Notes: a model not told the origin generated them from the sequence alone. Shown: positions 33,432-42,415, counted from the first letter of the stretch. The stretch: 53,815 nt of DNA from Geobacteraceae bacterium (GCA_021286935.1 JAJTBI010000011.1:1-53815); one strand, 5' to 3'. Numbers and translations: made by a program.

Positions 33432-34499
33432 ATGCTAAAAAGCAGACGCCGAAGGCTGTTGCCGTTCTTTGAAGAACATGCGCTGGATTTACTGCTGATT
33501 GAACATCCGGTCAACCTGCGCTACCTGTCCGGCTTCAGTGGCTCAGAAGGGGCGCTACTGCTTTCTCCGGAAGGCGGCTGGTTTATCTGTGACTCCCGCT
33601 ATACGGTGCAGGCCGGTAAAGAGGTTGCTGATCTTCTACTGGTTGAGCAGGCGCAGCGTCAGGAGGCAATTGCTGACCTAGTGCGACAGTCTGGCGGGTA
33701 CAGAGTCGGTTTTGAAGCATCCCATACCACGGTAACGCAGCATCAGGGGCTGGCAGTGCGTTTGCCCGGGGTAACTCTGGTAGGCTTGGGACCAGAACTG
33801 GACACCGTACGCAACTGCAAGGATGTCAGTGAGCTTGAGCAACTGGAACAGGTTGCAGGCCTGGCTTCGGCTGCGTTTGAAGCAGTTCTGCCTCTGTTGC
33901 AGCCAGGTATCCGCGAAGATGTATTTGCCTTGCAGCTAGAGTTTGAGATGCGCCGTCGCGGTGCTGATGGCCGTGCCTTTGATTTTATTGTGGCTTCTGG
34001 TATTCGTGGAGCAATGCCCCATGGCCGGGCATCGGATAAGGCTATTCTGGCTGGAGAGCTGGTAACGATTGATTTCGGGGCTATCAAGGATGGTTATCAT
34101 TCTGATGAAACGGTGACGCTGGCAGTCGGTTCAATCAATACGCGGCAACAACAGCTCTATCAGACGGTACTTGATGCCCATGACCGGGCCATTGCTGCAA
34201 TAAAACCGGGAATCAGCTGCCGGGAGCTTGATGCGTTGGCCCGTGACTATATCAAGGCACAAGGTTTTGGTGAGTATTTTGGTCATGGACTTGGCCATGG
34301 GGTTGGCCTTGATATCCATGAAAAGCCGGTTATCTCGCCGCGTAGTGATGCGGTTGTGGAAGAAGGTATGGTGTTCACCATTGAACCGGGCATTTATATC
34401 CCCGGTTTTGGTGGTGTGAGAATTGAAGATACGGTGGCGGTCACCTCAGACGGCTGCCGTTTGCTGGCCAAGGTTTCAAAGCAGCTTGTCATTGTGTAG
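33432..34499 (+). CDS. pepP: Xaa-Pro aminopeptidase (M24 family)
   Basis: 355 residues from ATG 33432. An N-terminal creatinase-like domain (LLLIEHPVNLRYLSGFSGSE) is followed by a pita-bread catalytic domain with all five metal ligands: two Asp in TIDFGAIKDGYHSDETVT, His in GHGLGHGVGLDIHE, Glu in FTIEPGIYI and Glu in VRIEDTVAV. It removes N-terminal residues preceding proline. The short form is like Bacillus and Geobacter PepQ/PepP, so the P versus Q naming is open. The pepP-(efp)-accB-accC order is common; efp is absent here. Confidence 0.9.
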   Translation: MLKSRRRRLLPFFEEHALDLLLIEHPVNLRYLSGFSGSEGALLLSPEGGWFICDSRYTVQAGKEVADLLLVEQAQRQEAIADLVRQSGGYRVGFEASHTTVTQHQGLAVRLPGVTLVGLGPELDTVRNCKDVSELEQLEQVAGLASAAFEAVLPLLQPGIREDVFALQLEFEMRRRGADGRAFDFIVASGIRGAMPHGRASDKAILAGELVTIDFGAIKDGYHSDETVTLAVGSINTRQQQLYQTVLDAHDRAIAAIKPGISCRELDALARDYIKAQGFGEYFGHGLGHGVGLDIHEKPVISPRSDAVVEEGMVFTIEPGIYIPGFGGVRIEDTVAVTSDGCRLLAKVSKQLVIV

Positions 34500-34536
34500 A
34501 ACTAATACTGTAACTACTAAGAGAAGGAGAATAGAC

Positions 34537-35016
34537 ATGGAAGTGAAAGACCTGAAGCAGTTGATAAAGATGATCACCGAGACCGATATTACTGAATTTG
34601 AGATGGACAACGCAGAAGAAAAAATTGTGATCAAGCGTGGTCAGCGCACTGAGATCGTGCAGATGGCTGCTGCTCCTGCCTATATGCAGGCCCCTGCTGC
34701 CATGGCCGCACCAGTTGCCGCTCCTGCGGCTGCTGCAGCTGGCGTAGCAAGCGCTGCTCCTGCAGCGGAAGTGACTGGTGAGACCATCAATTCTCCGATC
34801 GTTGGTACCTTCTACCGTGCAGCCTCTCCTGAATCGGCACCGTTTGCAGAAGTAGGGCAGGTGGTTGAGAAAGGCCAGGTTATCTGCCTGGTTGAGGCGA
34901 TGAAACTTTTCAATGAGATTGAGGCTGAATGTAAGTGCAAGATCGTCAAGATCTGTGTTGAAAACGCCCAGCCGGTTGAGTTTGGTCAGCCCCTCTTTGT
35001 TATTGAAAAGATCTAG
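34537..35016 (+). CDS. accB: Acetyl-CoA carboxylase biotin carboxyl carrier protein
   Basis: 159 residues. ATG 34537 follows GAGAAGGAGA; a longer reading inside pepP is rejected. The N-terminal helix (VKDLKQLIKMITETDITEFEM) is followed by an Ala/Pro-rich flexible linker (about 50-85) and a biotinyl domain with the acceptor Lys123 in VEAMKLFNEI. It carries carboxybiotin for the first step of fatty acid synthesis. It is followed 9 bp later by accC, its usual partner. Confidence 0.97.
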   Translation: MEVKDLKQLIKMITETDITEFEMDNAEEKIVIKRGQRTEIVQMAAAPAYMQAPAAMAAPVAAPAAAAAGVASAAPAAEVTGETINSPIVGTFYRAASPESAPFAEVGQVVEKGQVICLVEAMKLFNEIEAECKCKIVKICVENAQPVEFGQPLFVIEKI

Positions 35017-35025
35017 GAGTAGGTA

Positions 35026-36366
35026 ATGTTCCATAAAATCCTTATCGCCAACCGTGGTGAGATTGCTATTCGGGTTATCCGGGCCTGTAAAGAGCTGGGG
35101 ATCAAGACGGTGGCGGTCTATTCCACTGCCGATGCCGATTCTTTGCATGTGAAGCTGGCCGATGAGTCGGTTTGTATCGGCCCCGCCCCCAGCAGCCAGA
35201 GTTACCTGAATATTAATGCGATCATCAGCGCAGCTGAGCTGACTGATGCCGAGGCGATTCATCCCGGCTATGGTTTTTTGTCTGAAAACGCCAAGTTTGC
35301 CGAGATCTGCGAACAGTGCGGTATCACCTTTATCGGTCCTTCTGCTGAAAGCATGCGGGTCATGGGTGATAAGATTTCTGCCCGCCAGGCCGTGATTGCG
35401 CATGGTGTGCCGATCCTGCCCGGTACCAAGGAAAACGTGAAGACCGTTGATGAAGCGGTCAAGATTGCCAAGCAGATCGGTTTTCCGGTGATTATCAAGG
35501 CCACTGCCGGTGGTGGTGGTCGGGGTATGAAGATTGTGCATTCTCAGGCTACCCTTGCCAACGCCTATGCCACTGCCAAGGCAGAGGCGCAGGCCGGTTT
35601 CGGCAACCCTGATGTCTATATTGAAAAATACTGTGTTGAACCACGGCACGTAGAGATCCAGGTGCTGGCGGATAAGCATGGTAACTGTATCCATCTGGGA
35701 GAGCGGGATTGTTCTATCCAGCGTCGTCATCAGAAAATTATTGAAGAGGCTCCCTGTCCGGTGCTGTCTCCTGAAACCCGTAAGGCGATGGGCGATGCTG
35801 CAATCAAGGCTGCCAAGGCGGTTAACTACTCCAGTGTGGGAACGGTAGAGTTCCTGCTGGACAAGAGTGGTGACTTTTACTTTATGGAGATGAACACCCG
35901 TATTCAGGTGGAGCATCCGGTAACTGAGATGATTACCGGGGTAGACCTGATTCGTGAACAGATCCGTTCTGCTGCGGGCCTGCCGTTGCGTTACACGCAG
36001 AAGGATATCAAGATTACCGGCCATGCCATTGAGTGCCGGATCAATGCGGAAGATCCGTTTAAGTTTACTCCCTGCCCCGGCAAAATTACTGCCTACCATC
36101 AACCGGGCGGCCTTGGGGTACGGGTTGATTCATTCGTCTATGACCAGTACAATGTGGTTCCCCACTACGATTCCATGATCGGCAAGCTAATTGTGCATGC
36201 CGAGACACGCGAAGATGCGATCCGCCGTATGGCCCGGGCTCTGGACGAGTATATTATTGAGGGGATCAAGACCACCATCTTCTTCCATAAGCGGATCATG
36301 ACCAACAAGGATTTTATCGAAGGCAATGTTGATACGTCATTCCTTGATCGGATTGTGCTGGAGTAG
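35026..36366 (+). CDS. accC: Acetyl-CoA carboxylase biotin carboxylase subunit
   Basis: 446 residues. ATG 35026 follows AGGAGTAGG. ATP-grasp enzyme: [20 protein letters not shown] at the start, the glycine-rich ATP loop [52 protein letters not shown] and [13 protein letters not shown]. It carboxylates the biotin on AccB using bicarbonate. The length is normal. accA and accD are not in the window. It continues without a real gap into gcvH (3 bp). Confidence 0.98.
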   Translation: MFHKILIANRGEIAIRVIRACKELGIKTVAVYSTADADSLHVKLADESVCIGPAPSSQSYLNINAIISAAELTDAEAIHPGYGFLSENAKFAEICEQCGITFIGPSAESMRVMGDKISARQAVIAHGVPILPGTKENVKTVDEAVKIAKQIGFPVIIKATAGGGGRGMKIVHSQATLANAYATAKAEAQAGFGNPDVYIEKYCVEPRHVEIQVLADKHGNCIHLGERDCSIQRRHQKIIEEAPCPVLSPETRKAMGDAAIKAAKAVNYSSVGTVEFLLDKSGDFYFMEMNTRIQVEHPVTEMITGVDLIREQIRSAAGLPLRYTQKDIKITGHAIECRINAEDPFKFTPCPGKITAYHQPGGLGVRVDSFVYDQYNVVPHYDSMIGKLIVHAETREDAIRRMARALDEYIIEGIKTTIFFHKRIMTNKDFIEGNVDTSFLDRIVLE

Positions 36367-36369
36367 GCT

Positions 36370-36759
36370 ATGGAATTCCCGGAAGAACTCAAATATTCTA
36401 AAGAACATGTCTGGCTGAGGATTGAAGGGAACCGGGCGGTGGTGGGGATTACCGATTTTGCCCAGGAAGAGTTGGGTATCATCGCTGCAGTGGAGCTGCC
36501 GGAAGAGGGCGATCAGGTGGAGCAGGAGGACTCAATGGGTTCCATTGAGGCCCGCAAGACCGTTGCTGAACTGTATGCACCAATAACCGGCACGGTGCTG
36601 GCGGTAAATGAAGAAGTGCTGGATGCCCCTTCATTACTGAATGATGACCCCTATGATGGTGGCTGGCTGCTTGAGCTTGAGCTTGAAGATCGGGATGAAT
36701 TGAAGACATTGATGTCAGCTGATGATTACGCTGATTATGTAGAAGACAAGGAAGTGTAA
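36370..36759 (+). CDS. gcvH: Glycine cleavage system H protein
   Basis: 129 residues from ATG 36370. Lipoyl-domain fold: LKYSKEHVWLRIEGNRAVVG, then the acceptor Lys63 in GSIEARKTVAELYAPITG, and NDDPYDGGWLLELEL near the end. It carries the lipoyl-bound aminomethyl group between GcvP and GcvT. Neither partner is adjacent; gcvH sits alone at the end of the aro-acc operon, with a strong hairpin after it. A second role as a lipoyl donor for other complexes is possible, and lpdA is in this window. Confidence 0.94.
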   Translation: MEFPEELKYSKEHVWLRIEGNRAVVGITDFAQEELGIIAAVELPEEGDQVEQEDSMGSIEARKTVAELYAPITGTVLAVNEEVLDAPSLLNDDPYDGGWLLELELEDRDELKTLMSADDYADYVEDKEV

Positions 36760-36780
36760 AACGGTTTGCAAGTGTGGTAT

Positions 36781-36812
36781 AAGATGGGCGGGATGAAAAT
36801 CCCGCCCATCTT
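36781..36812 (+). terminator. Perfect 14-bp hairpin with GAAA tetraloop after gcvH
   Basis: AAGATGGGCGGGAT (36781-36794) pairs without mismatch with ATCCCGCCCATCTT (36799-36812) around GAAA, a GNRA tetraloop. It begins 21 bp after the gcvH stop. The downstream T-run is short (TTGCATTT), so termination may be partial. It separates the aro-acc-gcvH operon from the TolC-like gene. Confidence 0.8.
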
Positions 36813-36855
36813 GCATTTGACGGGAAATTCGTAGAGCGTAGCGAGGTGTCCTGTA

Positions 36856-38349
36856 GTGAAGGTGATTTCTGCTCTGTTTGTGGTGTTCAGTTTTGGGGCT
36901 GTTGCTTGTCTGCAGGCTGAGCCGGTGCGGTTGACCATGGCTGATGCCGTGAAAATGGCTGTGGAGAAAAATCTTGATCTGCGGGTGGAACTTTATAATC
37001 CGGCCCAGCAGGAAGCTGAATTTCAGAAGAGTCGAGGGATCTATAATCCTGTCCTGACTCTGCAGGCAAACTACAGCGACACAACTTCCTATTCCGGCAA
37101 TCAGGCCACGGGGAAATACTGGAACCGGAATACGCAGTTGAATGCTGGCATTAGCCAGTTGCTGGCAAGCGGGGGTACTGCATCGCTGGGGTTTAATAAT
37201 AGCTATTTGACCTCAGATATCGCTTCAACTTCAAGCGGTTTGTCCTCTTACTGGCAATCAAACCTGGGTCTGACCCTGAGCCAGCCGTTGCTCAAAAACT
37301 TTGGTCGTGAAGCGACAGAATTGACCATTGATACAGCAAGATTAACCAAAGACGCCTCCCTTGAAAAACTGAGTGCCAAACTGATTAGTGTGGTGGCGCA
37401 GGTTAGAACGGAATATTACAAGCTCTACAGCCTTCGGGAGGAACTGGGGGTTAAAAAGGTCTCACTGGATCTTGCCCGTCGGATACTGGGCGAGACCCAG
37501 GCCAGGGTCAAGGCAGGTGTGATGCCAGCCATGGAGACGCTGAATGCCGAATTCGGGGTGGCCAGCCGTGAAAAAGAGCTGATTGATGCTGAACGGGCGG
37601 TGCAGGACCAGGTTGATCTGCTGGCACAGTTGCTCCAGCTTCCCCAGGGACAGCTGATCGAAGCGGTTGAGGTGCCCTCAAAAGGTCGTTATGAGGTGTC
37701 GGAACAGAACGAAATCAAGCGTGCATTGGCCAACCGTCCTGAATTAAAGGAGTTAAAGCGAAATCTGGAACTGCTTGAGTTACAAACCAGGGTTGCCGGT
37801 AACAGAACCCGTCCTGATCTGCTGCTTACTGCTTCTGCTGCAACTGCCGGTCTTGGTGATACCTATCCCCGGGATATGGATCGTCTTTCTTCGGGCAATT
37901 ATCCAGCCTGGGGAGTGGGGCTGACCTTCAGCTATCCGTTGGGAAACCGGGCGGCTGAAAATGAATATCGTAAGAATCGTTTGAAACTTGATCAGTCGAT
38001 GCTGCAGATAAAAAATCAGGAAGAGTTGATTGTTAATGAGGTTCGCTCTGCAGTCCGGGCTATTGAGGCGAACTACAAACAGCTTGAAGTGGCAGACCGG
38101 GGACGGGCCTTTGCTGAAGAACGGTTACGGGCCTTTATACGTAAAGCAGAAGTGGGGCTTGCCACGACCAAAGATGTGCTGGATGTGGAAAACGACCTTG
38201 CCACTGCAAAAAACAACCAGATTAAGGCACAGGTTGCCTATGCCAACGCCACTACCCAGCTTTGGAAGGCAACGGGTGAAATCCTTTCCAAAGAACAGGT
38301 GCGGTTGGTTACCCTTGATCCTGATGCCCTTTACAAGAGTGTGAACTGA
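36856..38349 (+). CDS. TolC-family outer membrane efflux protein
   Basis: 497 residues with a GTG start at 36856. The signal peptide is MKVISALFVVFSFGAVACLQA. Two OEP repeats are visible: each has a strand segment (YNPVLTLQANYSDT; RPDLLLTASAATAG) and long coiled helices (about 165-260 and 380-470). The end VRLVTLDPDALYKSVN is periplasmic. It would form a trimeric outer-membrane channel. No membrane fusion protein or pump gene is adjacent; it overlaps mqnA in TGATG. The specific efflux partner is therefore unknown. Confidence 0.9.
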   Translation: MKVISALFVVFSFGAVACLQAEPVRLTMADAVKMAVEKNLDLRVELYNPAQQEAEFQKSRGIYNPVLTLQANYSDTTSYSGNQATGKYWNRNTQLNAGISQLLASGGTASLGFNNSYLTSDIASTSSGLSSYWQSNLGLTLSQPLLKNFGREATELTIDTARLTKDASLEKLSAKLISVVAQVRTEYYKLYSLREELGVKKVSLDLARRILGETQARVKAGVMPAMETLNAEFGVASREKELIDAERAVQDQVDLLAQLLQLPQGQLIEAVEVPSKGRYEVSEQNEIKRALANRPELKELKRNLELLELQTRVAGNRTRPDLLLTASAATAGLGDTYPRDMDRLSSGNYPAWGVGLTFSYPLGNRAAENEYRKNRLKLDQSMLQIKNQEELIVNEVRSAVRAIEANYKQLEVADRGRAFAEERLRAFIRKAEVGLATTKDVLDVENDLATAKNNQIKAQVAYANATTQLWKATGEILSKEQVRLVTLDPDALYKSVN

Positions 38350-39176
38350 TGCTGAGAATCGGGCGGATTGACTATGCCAACTGTACGCCGCTTTTTATGC
38401 AGCTTGAAGAGAAGCTGCCGGGTGAGATAACCACCATTGTACATGGTGTACCGGCAAGCCTGAATGCAAAGTTGGCTAGTGGCGACATTGATATCTGTAT
38501 TTCCTCTTCAATCGAATTTTCCCGTCATGCAGACCAGTATGCCATTTTACCGGGGCATTGTATCGGTTCTGTTGGTGCGGTTAAAAGCGTGCTGCTGTTT
38601 ACCACCCGCCCGGTGGAGGAGTTGGCAGGAGAACCATTGCTGGTGACCAGTGAATCGGCAACATCGGTGATTCTGCTGCAGATTCTACTGGCAAAACGCT
38701 GGGGCTTATCCGGTTGTTCGTTACAAACAACCTCCTTGCCGTGGCAGGATGCACTGCAACAGTCTCCAGGGCTACTCCTGATTGGTGATCGTGCCCTGCA
38801 GGCCGCCTCCAGTAACGCTGCTGTCCACTGTTATGACCTGGGACAGGAGTGGATGGAGCTGACGGGGCTGCCGTTTGTCTATGCACTCTGGCTGGTTAAC
38901 GGGACTTCAGCTGCAGGAAAAGAAGCTGCATTAACTCAGTTCAGTAGGCTGCTGGAACAGGCCCGCGAGCGGATTATACCTGATGCCGAGCTGCTGGCTG
39001 CCCAGGCGCCGGAGGCTGCCTGGGTTGGTGTCCAGGCATTGGCTGATTACTGGCGTAATGCAATTACCTATCAACTGGATGAAGCTCACCTGGCTGGACT
39101 TGAACGTTTTTATCAACTGGCAGCTGAGCTGGGCTTGATAATCTCAAGACCACAGCTGAAGTTCTTTCCGTCATGA
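38349..39176 (+). CDS. mqnA: Chorismate dehydratase, futalosine menaquinone pathway
   Basis: 275 residues. ATG 38349 shares an A with the TolC-like stop. MqnA signatures: LRIGRIDYANCTPLF, VHGVPASLNAKLASGDIDICISSSIEFSRHA, SVGAVKSVLLFTTRPVEEL, TSESATSVILLQILL and LLIGDRAL, plus GLPFVYALWLVNG. It has a periplasmic-binding-protein fold without a signal peptide. It dehydrates chorismate to 3-enolpyruvyl-benzoate, the first step of futalosine-route menaquinone synthesis. It draws on the chorismate made by aroC about 8 kb upstream. Other mqn genes are not in the window. Confidence 0.93.
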   Translation: MLRIGRIDYANCTPLFMQLEEKLPGEITTIVHGVPASLNAKLASGDIDICISSSIEFSRHADQYAILPGHCIGSVGAVKSVLLFTTRPVEELAGEPLLVTSESATSVILLQILLAKRWGLSGCSLQTTSLPWQDALQQSPGLLLIGDRALQAASSNAAVHCYDLGQEWMELTGLPFVYALWLVNGTSAAGKEAALTQFSRLLEQARERIIPDAELLAAQAPEAAWVGVQALADYWRNAITYQLDEAHLAGLERFYQLAAELGLIISRPQLKFFPS

Positions 39177-39889
39177 CCCCCGAAACTTCTCAAAAAAACA
39201 GTCTGTCACCAGATGCTACCTGGTTTGATTCGCTGTCCCAATTGATTCAGCCTGATGTTCGTCACCGTTCTATCGGAGAACGGCTGGTGGAACAATGTGT
39301 CCGCGTCTCGCTGATGGTCAAACTGCGTTGGGCCATGTTGGCTGCGTTATTTTGCTATGTGCTGCTGGCCGAACTGTTCCTTGCCCCTGATATTGATCTG
39401 CCGATCTTCCATATTGAACAATGGAGCTTCTCGTTAAAGGCGGCTGCAATCTTTTTTGCAATTGCCTTTCCATTGACCTCACTCCCTTGCCGTATCTGGA
39501 AAAACTGCAGACTGGTGATCTATCTGCAGGTGCTGGTTGATCTGTTGTTTATCACCGCTGCAATTCACTGGAGTGGCGGTGTCGTCAGTTGGCTCTGGCC
39601 TGCTTATCTGCTGATCTCACTTGAGTCAGCCTTTCTGTTTGAAAAGAAACGGGAGGTCTGGGGTATCGGTATGATCGGGGCCGCCCTTTACGGGTTGCTC
39701 CTCGTGGCTGAACAGCTTGATTTTATTGCAACGGTCAGGATGCCGTTTATGGAGGAGGAGAGCCCCAACATTCTGTTTGAGCTGTTGATGTGGCTCTGGG
39801 TTGCCGGGGTTAATACGGTGGTGTCGTTTTTTTGGCGCCTTCCTGATGGAGAAGATCCGTTCCGATCATCAGAAGGTCAAGCAGAGTGA
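39173..39889 (+). CDS. N-terminal membrane part of a split PAS-GGDEF-EAL protein
   Basis: 238-codon frame starting at ATG 39173, overlapping the mqnA stop (ATGA). After a soluble 50-residue lead it has about five TM helices (LRWAMLAALFCYVLLAEL; LKAAAIFFAIAFPLTSL; VIYLQVLVDLLFITAAIHW; WPAYLLISLESAFLF; LLMWLWVAGVNTVVSFF). The last hydrophobic helix ends at a T7 tract (39827-39833), and the frame then runs through 17 nonsense-like codons to a TGA. Dropping one T joins it smoothly to the downstream GGDEF-EAL frame. It is probably the membrane sensor half of one gene. Confidence 0.8.
   Translation: MTPETSQKNSLSPDATWFDSLSQLIQPDVRHRSIGERLVEQCVRVSLMVKLRWAMLAALFCYVLLAELFLAPDIDLPIFHIEQWSFSLKAAAIFFAIAFPLTSLPCRIWKNCRLVIYLQVLVDLLFITAAIHWSGGVVSWLWPAYLLISLESAFLFEKKREVWGIGMIGAALYGLLLVAEQLDFIATVRMPFMEEESPNILFELLMWLWVAGVNTVVSFFWRLPDGEDPFRSSEGQAE
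39827..39833 (+). other. T7 homopolymer at apparent +1 frameshift
   Basis: The tract reads GTGTCGTTTTTTTGGCGCC. With six T the reading is V-S-F-F-G-A-F-L-M-E-K, linking the fifth TM helix to the coiled coil of the GGDEF-EAL part. With seven T the frame stops at 39887-39889. It may be a true mutation, a slippage site or a sequencing error. Confidence 0.8.
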
Positions 39890-41591
39890 GGAGGCCCTGA
39901 CCGGCTTTATTGCCACTGCACATGACCTTATTTTTTGCTGTCGCCAGGACGGTACTCTGCTGTACCTGAATCAGGTGGGGCAGGATATGATCGGTTCACT
40001 GGAAACGTTATCAGATGGAGCCAGTCTCTTCAGTCTGACTGATGAGGAGGGTAAAGGGCTGCTGGTACGTCAGTTTGAAAAAGTGACACAACGGATAGAT
40101 GTCGGTCATTTTGAAATGCGTCTGGTTTCTCCAACTGTCTGCAGGACCTTGGATCTTGAGGTAAGTCTCTCGACCTGCTGTAAAGAGGTGCCGGACCAGA
40201 TGATCTGGGGGGTCTGTCACGATATTACAGAACGGAACCTTGCCCAGCGAGAGCTGATCAAGCTGGCGCACCATGATGTGCTGACCGGGCTTCCTAACCG
40301 TATTCTGCTGCATGATCGCTTGCAGCAGGCCCGAGCGCTTGCTCATCGGATGCATTCCCGTTTTGCGTTGCTGTTTCTTGATATGGACCGTTTCAAGATT
40401 ATCAATGACACCCTTGGTCATGCCGTGGGAGATGATCTGCTCAGGATGATTGCCCAGCGCCTGAAAGGCTGCTTCCGTGAAACCGACACGGTGGCGCGGA
40501 TCGGTGGTGATGAGTTTGTTGTTCTGATGTTGAATGTTGCTGACCGGGCTGATATCAGCTCACTGTGCGACAACCTGCTGATTGAGCTTGCTCAGCCGTT
40601 TATGATTCGCAATCATGAACTGTTTGTAACTACCAGCGGCGGTATCTGTACCTATCCAGATGATGAGGATGATGTAGAGACCATGATGCAGAAGGCCGAT
40701 ATCGCTATGTACCATGCCAAGGCGTTAGGCCGTAACAATATTCAGTTTTATAACAACGGCATGGACCAGAATGCCTCCCGCCGTTTCACCATTGCTAACT
40801 CCATGCGGCGGGGGCTGGATCGTGGTGAGTTCCGACTGTACTATCAGCCAAAGCTGGATGTTTCAAGCGATTGTATCGTAGCAACCGAAGCGCTGGTACG
40901 TTGGCAGCATCCTGAATTAGGTCTGCTGGCACCAACCGAGTTTATTCAGTTGGCGGAAGAAAGTGGCCTGATTGTTGATCTTGGTGAGTGGGTACTGCGG
41001 GAGGCCTGCCGTCAAAATATGGCCTGGCGCCAGGATGGCATGCAGGGGCTGCGGGTGGCGGTCAACCTTTCCGGCTATCAGCTGCAACATAGTCGCTTGG
41101 TGGAAACGGTTCGTACAATTCTTGCTGAAACAGGTATGCCGGGTGAGCTGCTTGAGTTTGAGATTACTGAAAGCGTGATTATGCAGAATCCTGATTATGC
41201 GGTGGAGGTGCTTAATGAAATTTCCAGTTTGGGGATTCATATCTCGATTGATGATTTTGGTACCGGCTATTCATCGCTGTCGCACCTGAAGCGTTTCAGC
41301 GTCAATACCCTGAAGATTGATAAATCGTTTGTACGGGATGTGGAGAATAACTCCACTGACGCGGCGATCGCATCGGCAATTATTGCCATGGGCAGCAGTC
41401 TCAACCTGAAGGTGATTGCTGAAGGTGTCGAGACAGAACAACAGATGGACTTCTTACGGGATAATAACTGTGACCAGGTGCAAGGATTCCTGATCAGTCG
41501 CCCGCTTCCTGCAGAACAGGCATTAAAGGTGCTGCGTCAAAAGTGTATTGGTGAATTGGCTCAAGGACGCGAGGCCTTAAAGGATCGGTAG
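39846..41591 (+). CDS. PAS-GGDEF-EAL cyclic-di-GMP protein, C-terminal part of a split gene
   Basis: The frame opens before 39846 (TTG at 39801); the first ATG is 39846 and lacks a ribosome binding site. It starts with a coiled coil (RSDHQKVKQSEEAL), then PAS (about residues 20-130; HDLIFCCRQDGTLLYLN), GGDEF with LTGLPNRILLHDRL and an intact RIGGDEFVVLM, and EAL with TEALVRWQHPELG, SIDDFGTGYSSLSHLKRF and VIAEGVETEQQ. Both the cyclase and phosphodiesterase motifs look active. The protein would be 581 residues as written, but is more likely the rear of a roughly 805-residue membrane protein starting at 39173. The 3' end overlaps the convergent Nudix gene by 31 bp. Confidence 0.9.
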   Translation: MEKIRSDHQKVKQSEEALTGFIATAHDLIFCCRQDGTLLYLNQVGQDMIGSLETLSDGASLFSLTDEEGKGLLVRQFEKVTQRIDVGHFEMRLVSPTVCRTLDLEVSLSTCCKEVPDQMIWGVCHDITERNLAQRELIKLAHHDVLTGLPNRILLHDRLQQARALAHRMHSRFALLFLDMDRFKIINDTLGHAVGDDLLRMIAQRLKGCFRETDTVARIGGDEFVVLMLNVADRADISSLCDNLLIELAQPFMIRNHELFVTTSGGICTYPDDEDDVETMMQKADIAMYHAKALGRNNIQFYNNGMDQNASRRFTIANSMRRGLDRGEFRLYYQPKLDVSSDCIVATEALVRWQHPELGLLAPTEFIQLAEESGLIVDLGEWVLREACRQNMAWRQDGMQGLRVAVNLSGYQLQHSRLVETVRTILAETGMPGELLEFEITESVIMQNPDYAVEVLNEISSLGIHISIDDFGTGYSSLSHLKRFSVNTLKIDKSFVRDVENNSTDAAIASAIIAMGSSLNLKVIAEGVETEQQMDFLRDNNCDQVQGFLISRPLPAEQALKVLRQKCIGELAQGREALKDR

Positions 41592-42010
41592 TCAGCCAAT
41601 ATCTGGGCGTGATCAAAACAGAGCGGGGAGGGAGGCTGCTCTGGAAGAAACAGAGCCAGTTCTGCAGCATCATCAGCAGCCTGGGGAGTGCCGCTTGCCT
41701 GGGCTATATAGACAGTCGTAATGGTATGCATCCGCTCGTCTCTGGCCGGATCAGAGTAGCAGCCAAGTAGTTGCAGGTTACGGATTGTCAGTCCGGTTTC
41801 TTCCAGAGCCTCCCGAATTGCAGCCGCCTCAAGAGATTCACCATAATCCACGAATCCGCCCGGCAGAGCCCAGCCATGGGGTGGATTTTTTCGTTTGATC
41901 AGGACGATTTTGTTGTCCAGTTCAATGATGATATCCACTGTGGGAAGCGGGTTACGGTACTGTTTAACCGCTGCACCGCAGGCAGGACAGGTGAGGCTGG
42001 TAAAGGACAT
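41561..42010 (-). CDS. Nudix hydrolase with N-terminal zinc-ribbon
   Basis: 149 residues from ATG at 42010 (minus), preceded by CAGGAGA. The N-terminal part has CPACG, one half of a zinc-ribbon-like knuckle. The Nudix box GFVDYGESLEAAAIREALEETGL fits GX5EX7REUXEEXGU exactly. This type hydrolyses nucleoside diphosphate derivatives such as ADP-ribose or NADH-like substrates; the specific one is unknown. Its 3' end overlaps the 3' end of the GGDEF-EAL gene by 31 bp. A terminator lies between it and the upstream PxxKW gene, so it is probably transcribed separately. Confidence 0.92.
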   Translation of the reverse strand: MSFTSLTCPACGAAVKQYRNPLPTVDIIIELDNKIVLIKRKNPPHGWALPGGFVDYGESLEAAAIREALEETGLTIRNLQLLGCYSDPARDERMHTITTVYIAQASGTPQAADDAAELALFLPEQPPSPLCFDHAQILADYRSFKASRP

Positions 42011-42031
42011 GGTTGTCTCCTGAACAGGTAC

Positions 42032-42064
42032 AAAAAAAGGGAAGCATAGAGCTTCCCTTTTTTT
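42032..42064 (-). terminator. Rho-independent terminator, bidirectional
   Basis: AAAAAAAGGGAAGC (42032-42045) pairs with GCTTCCCTTTTTTT (42051-42064) around ATAGA. Seven A on one side and seven T on the other make it a potential terminator in both directions. It follows the minus-strand PxxKW gene by 19 bp. Confidence 0.85.
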
Positions 42065-42083
42065 GTAGAATGTATGGATGAAG

Positions 42084-42374
42084 TTACTTCTTCTTGCCGC
42101 CGGACGCCTTCTTGGAAGCCTTGAGCGGGTTGACCTTGAGGTCTTCGATCTTGATCTCTACCTTGACGTGGGTAGCAAAGTTACAGATGCCGTTTGCCCA
42201 CTTCTTGGCAGGTGCGGGATAGGCGCCGCAGACCTGACCGATGCTGCCTTCAACAATTCGTTCACAACCCTCGCAGTTCTCTACCACGGTCTGGCAGGAA
42301 CCTTCGGGGAATACACATCCGCTCTTTGCCATGAAGGTACACTCGGTACCGGGAAGCACGGTTTGACACTGCAT
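42084..42374 (-). CDS. PxxKW-family cysteine-rich protein
   Basis: 96 residues from ATG at 42374 (minus), with GAGGAGG upstream. It has ten cysteines, including FPEGSCQTVVENCEGCERIV and GQVCGAYPAPAKKW. PAPAKKW is the PxxKW signature that names the family. A basic tail (KASKKASGGKKK) follows. There is no signal peptide. The cysteine spacing suggests a metal or Fe-S site. The family is described mainly in Geobacter-like and other deltaproteobacteria. Function is unknown. Its promoter overlaps a palindromic operator, so it is likely regulated. Confidence 0.85.
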   Translation of the reverse strand: MQCQTVLPGTECTFMAKSGCVFPEGSCQTVVENCEGCERIVEGSIGQVCGAYPAPAKKWANGICNFATHVKVEIKIEDLKVNPLKASKKASGGKKK

Positions 42375-42395
42375 ACTTCATCCTCCTCAAAGTGA

Positions 42396-42410
42396 TTCAG
42401 TTCAACTGAA
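42396..42410. promoter_or_regulatory. 15-bp palindromic operator at the PxxKW promoter
   Basis: TTCAGTTCAACTGAA is a perfect inverted repeat around a central C. On the minus strand it begins 5 bp downstream of the -10 box (42416-42421), covering the expected transcription start. A bound protein would block initiation, so a repressor is inferred. Confidence 0.55.
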
Positions 42411-42415
42411 TTTAA

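Noticed and set aside
34489..36102. 537-codon open frame on the minus strand opposite accB-accC
   Set aside because: It lies wholly opposite two clearly coding genes, has no recognisable domain and no ribosome binding site. It results from the codon bias of the sense genes.
34537..36759. Glycine riboswitch or glycine-cleavage operon around gcvH
   Set aside because: No gcvT/gcvP genes are next to it and there is no leader region; gcvH follows accC by 3 bp.
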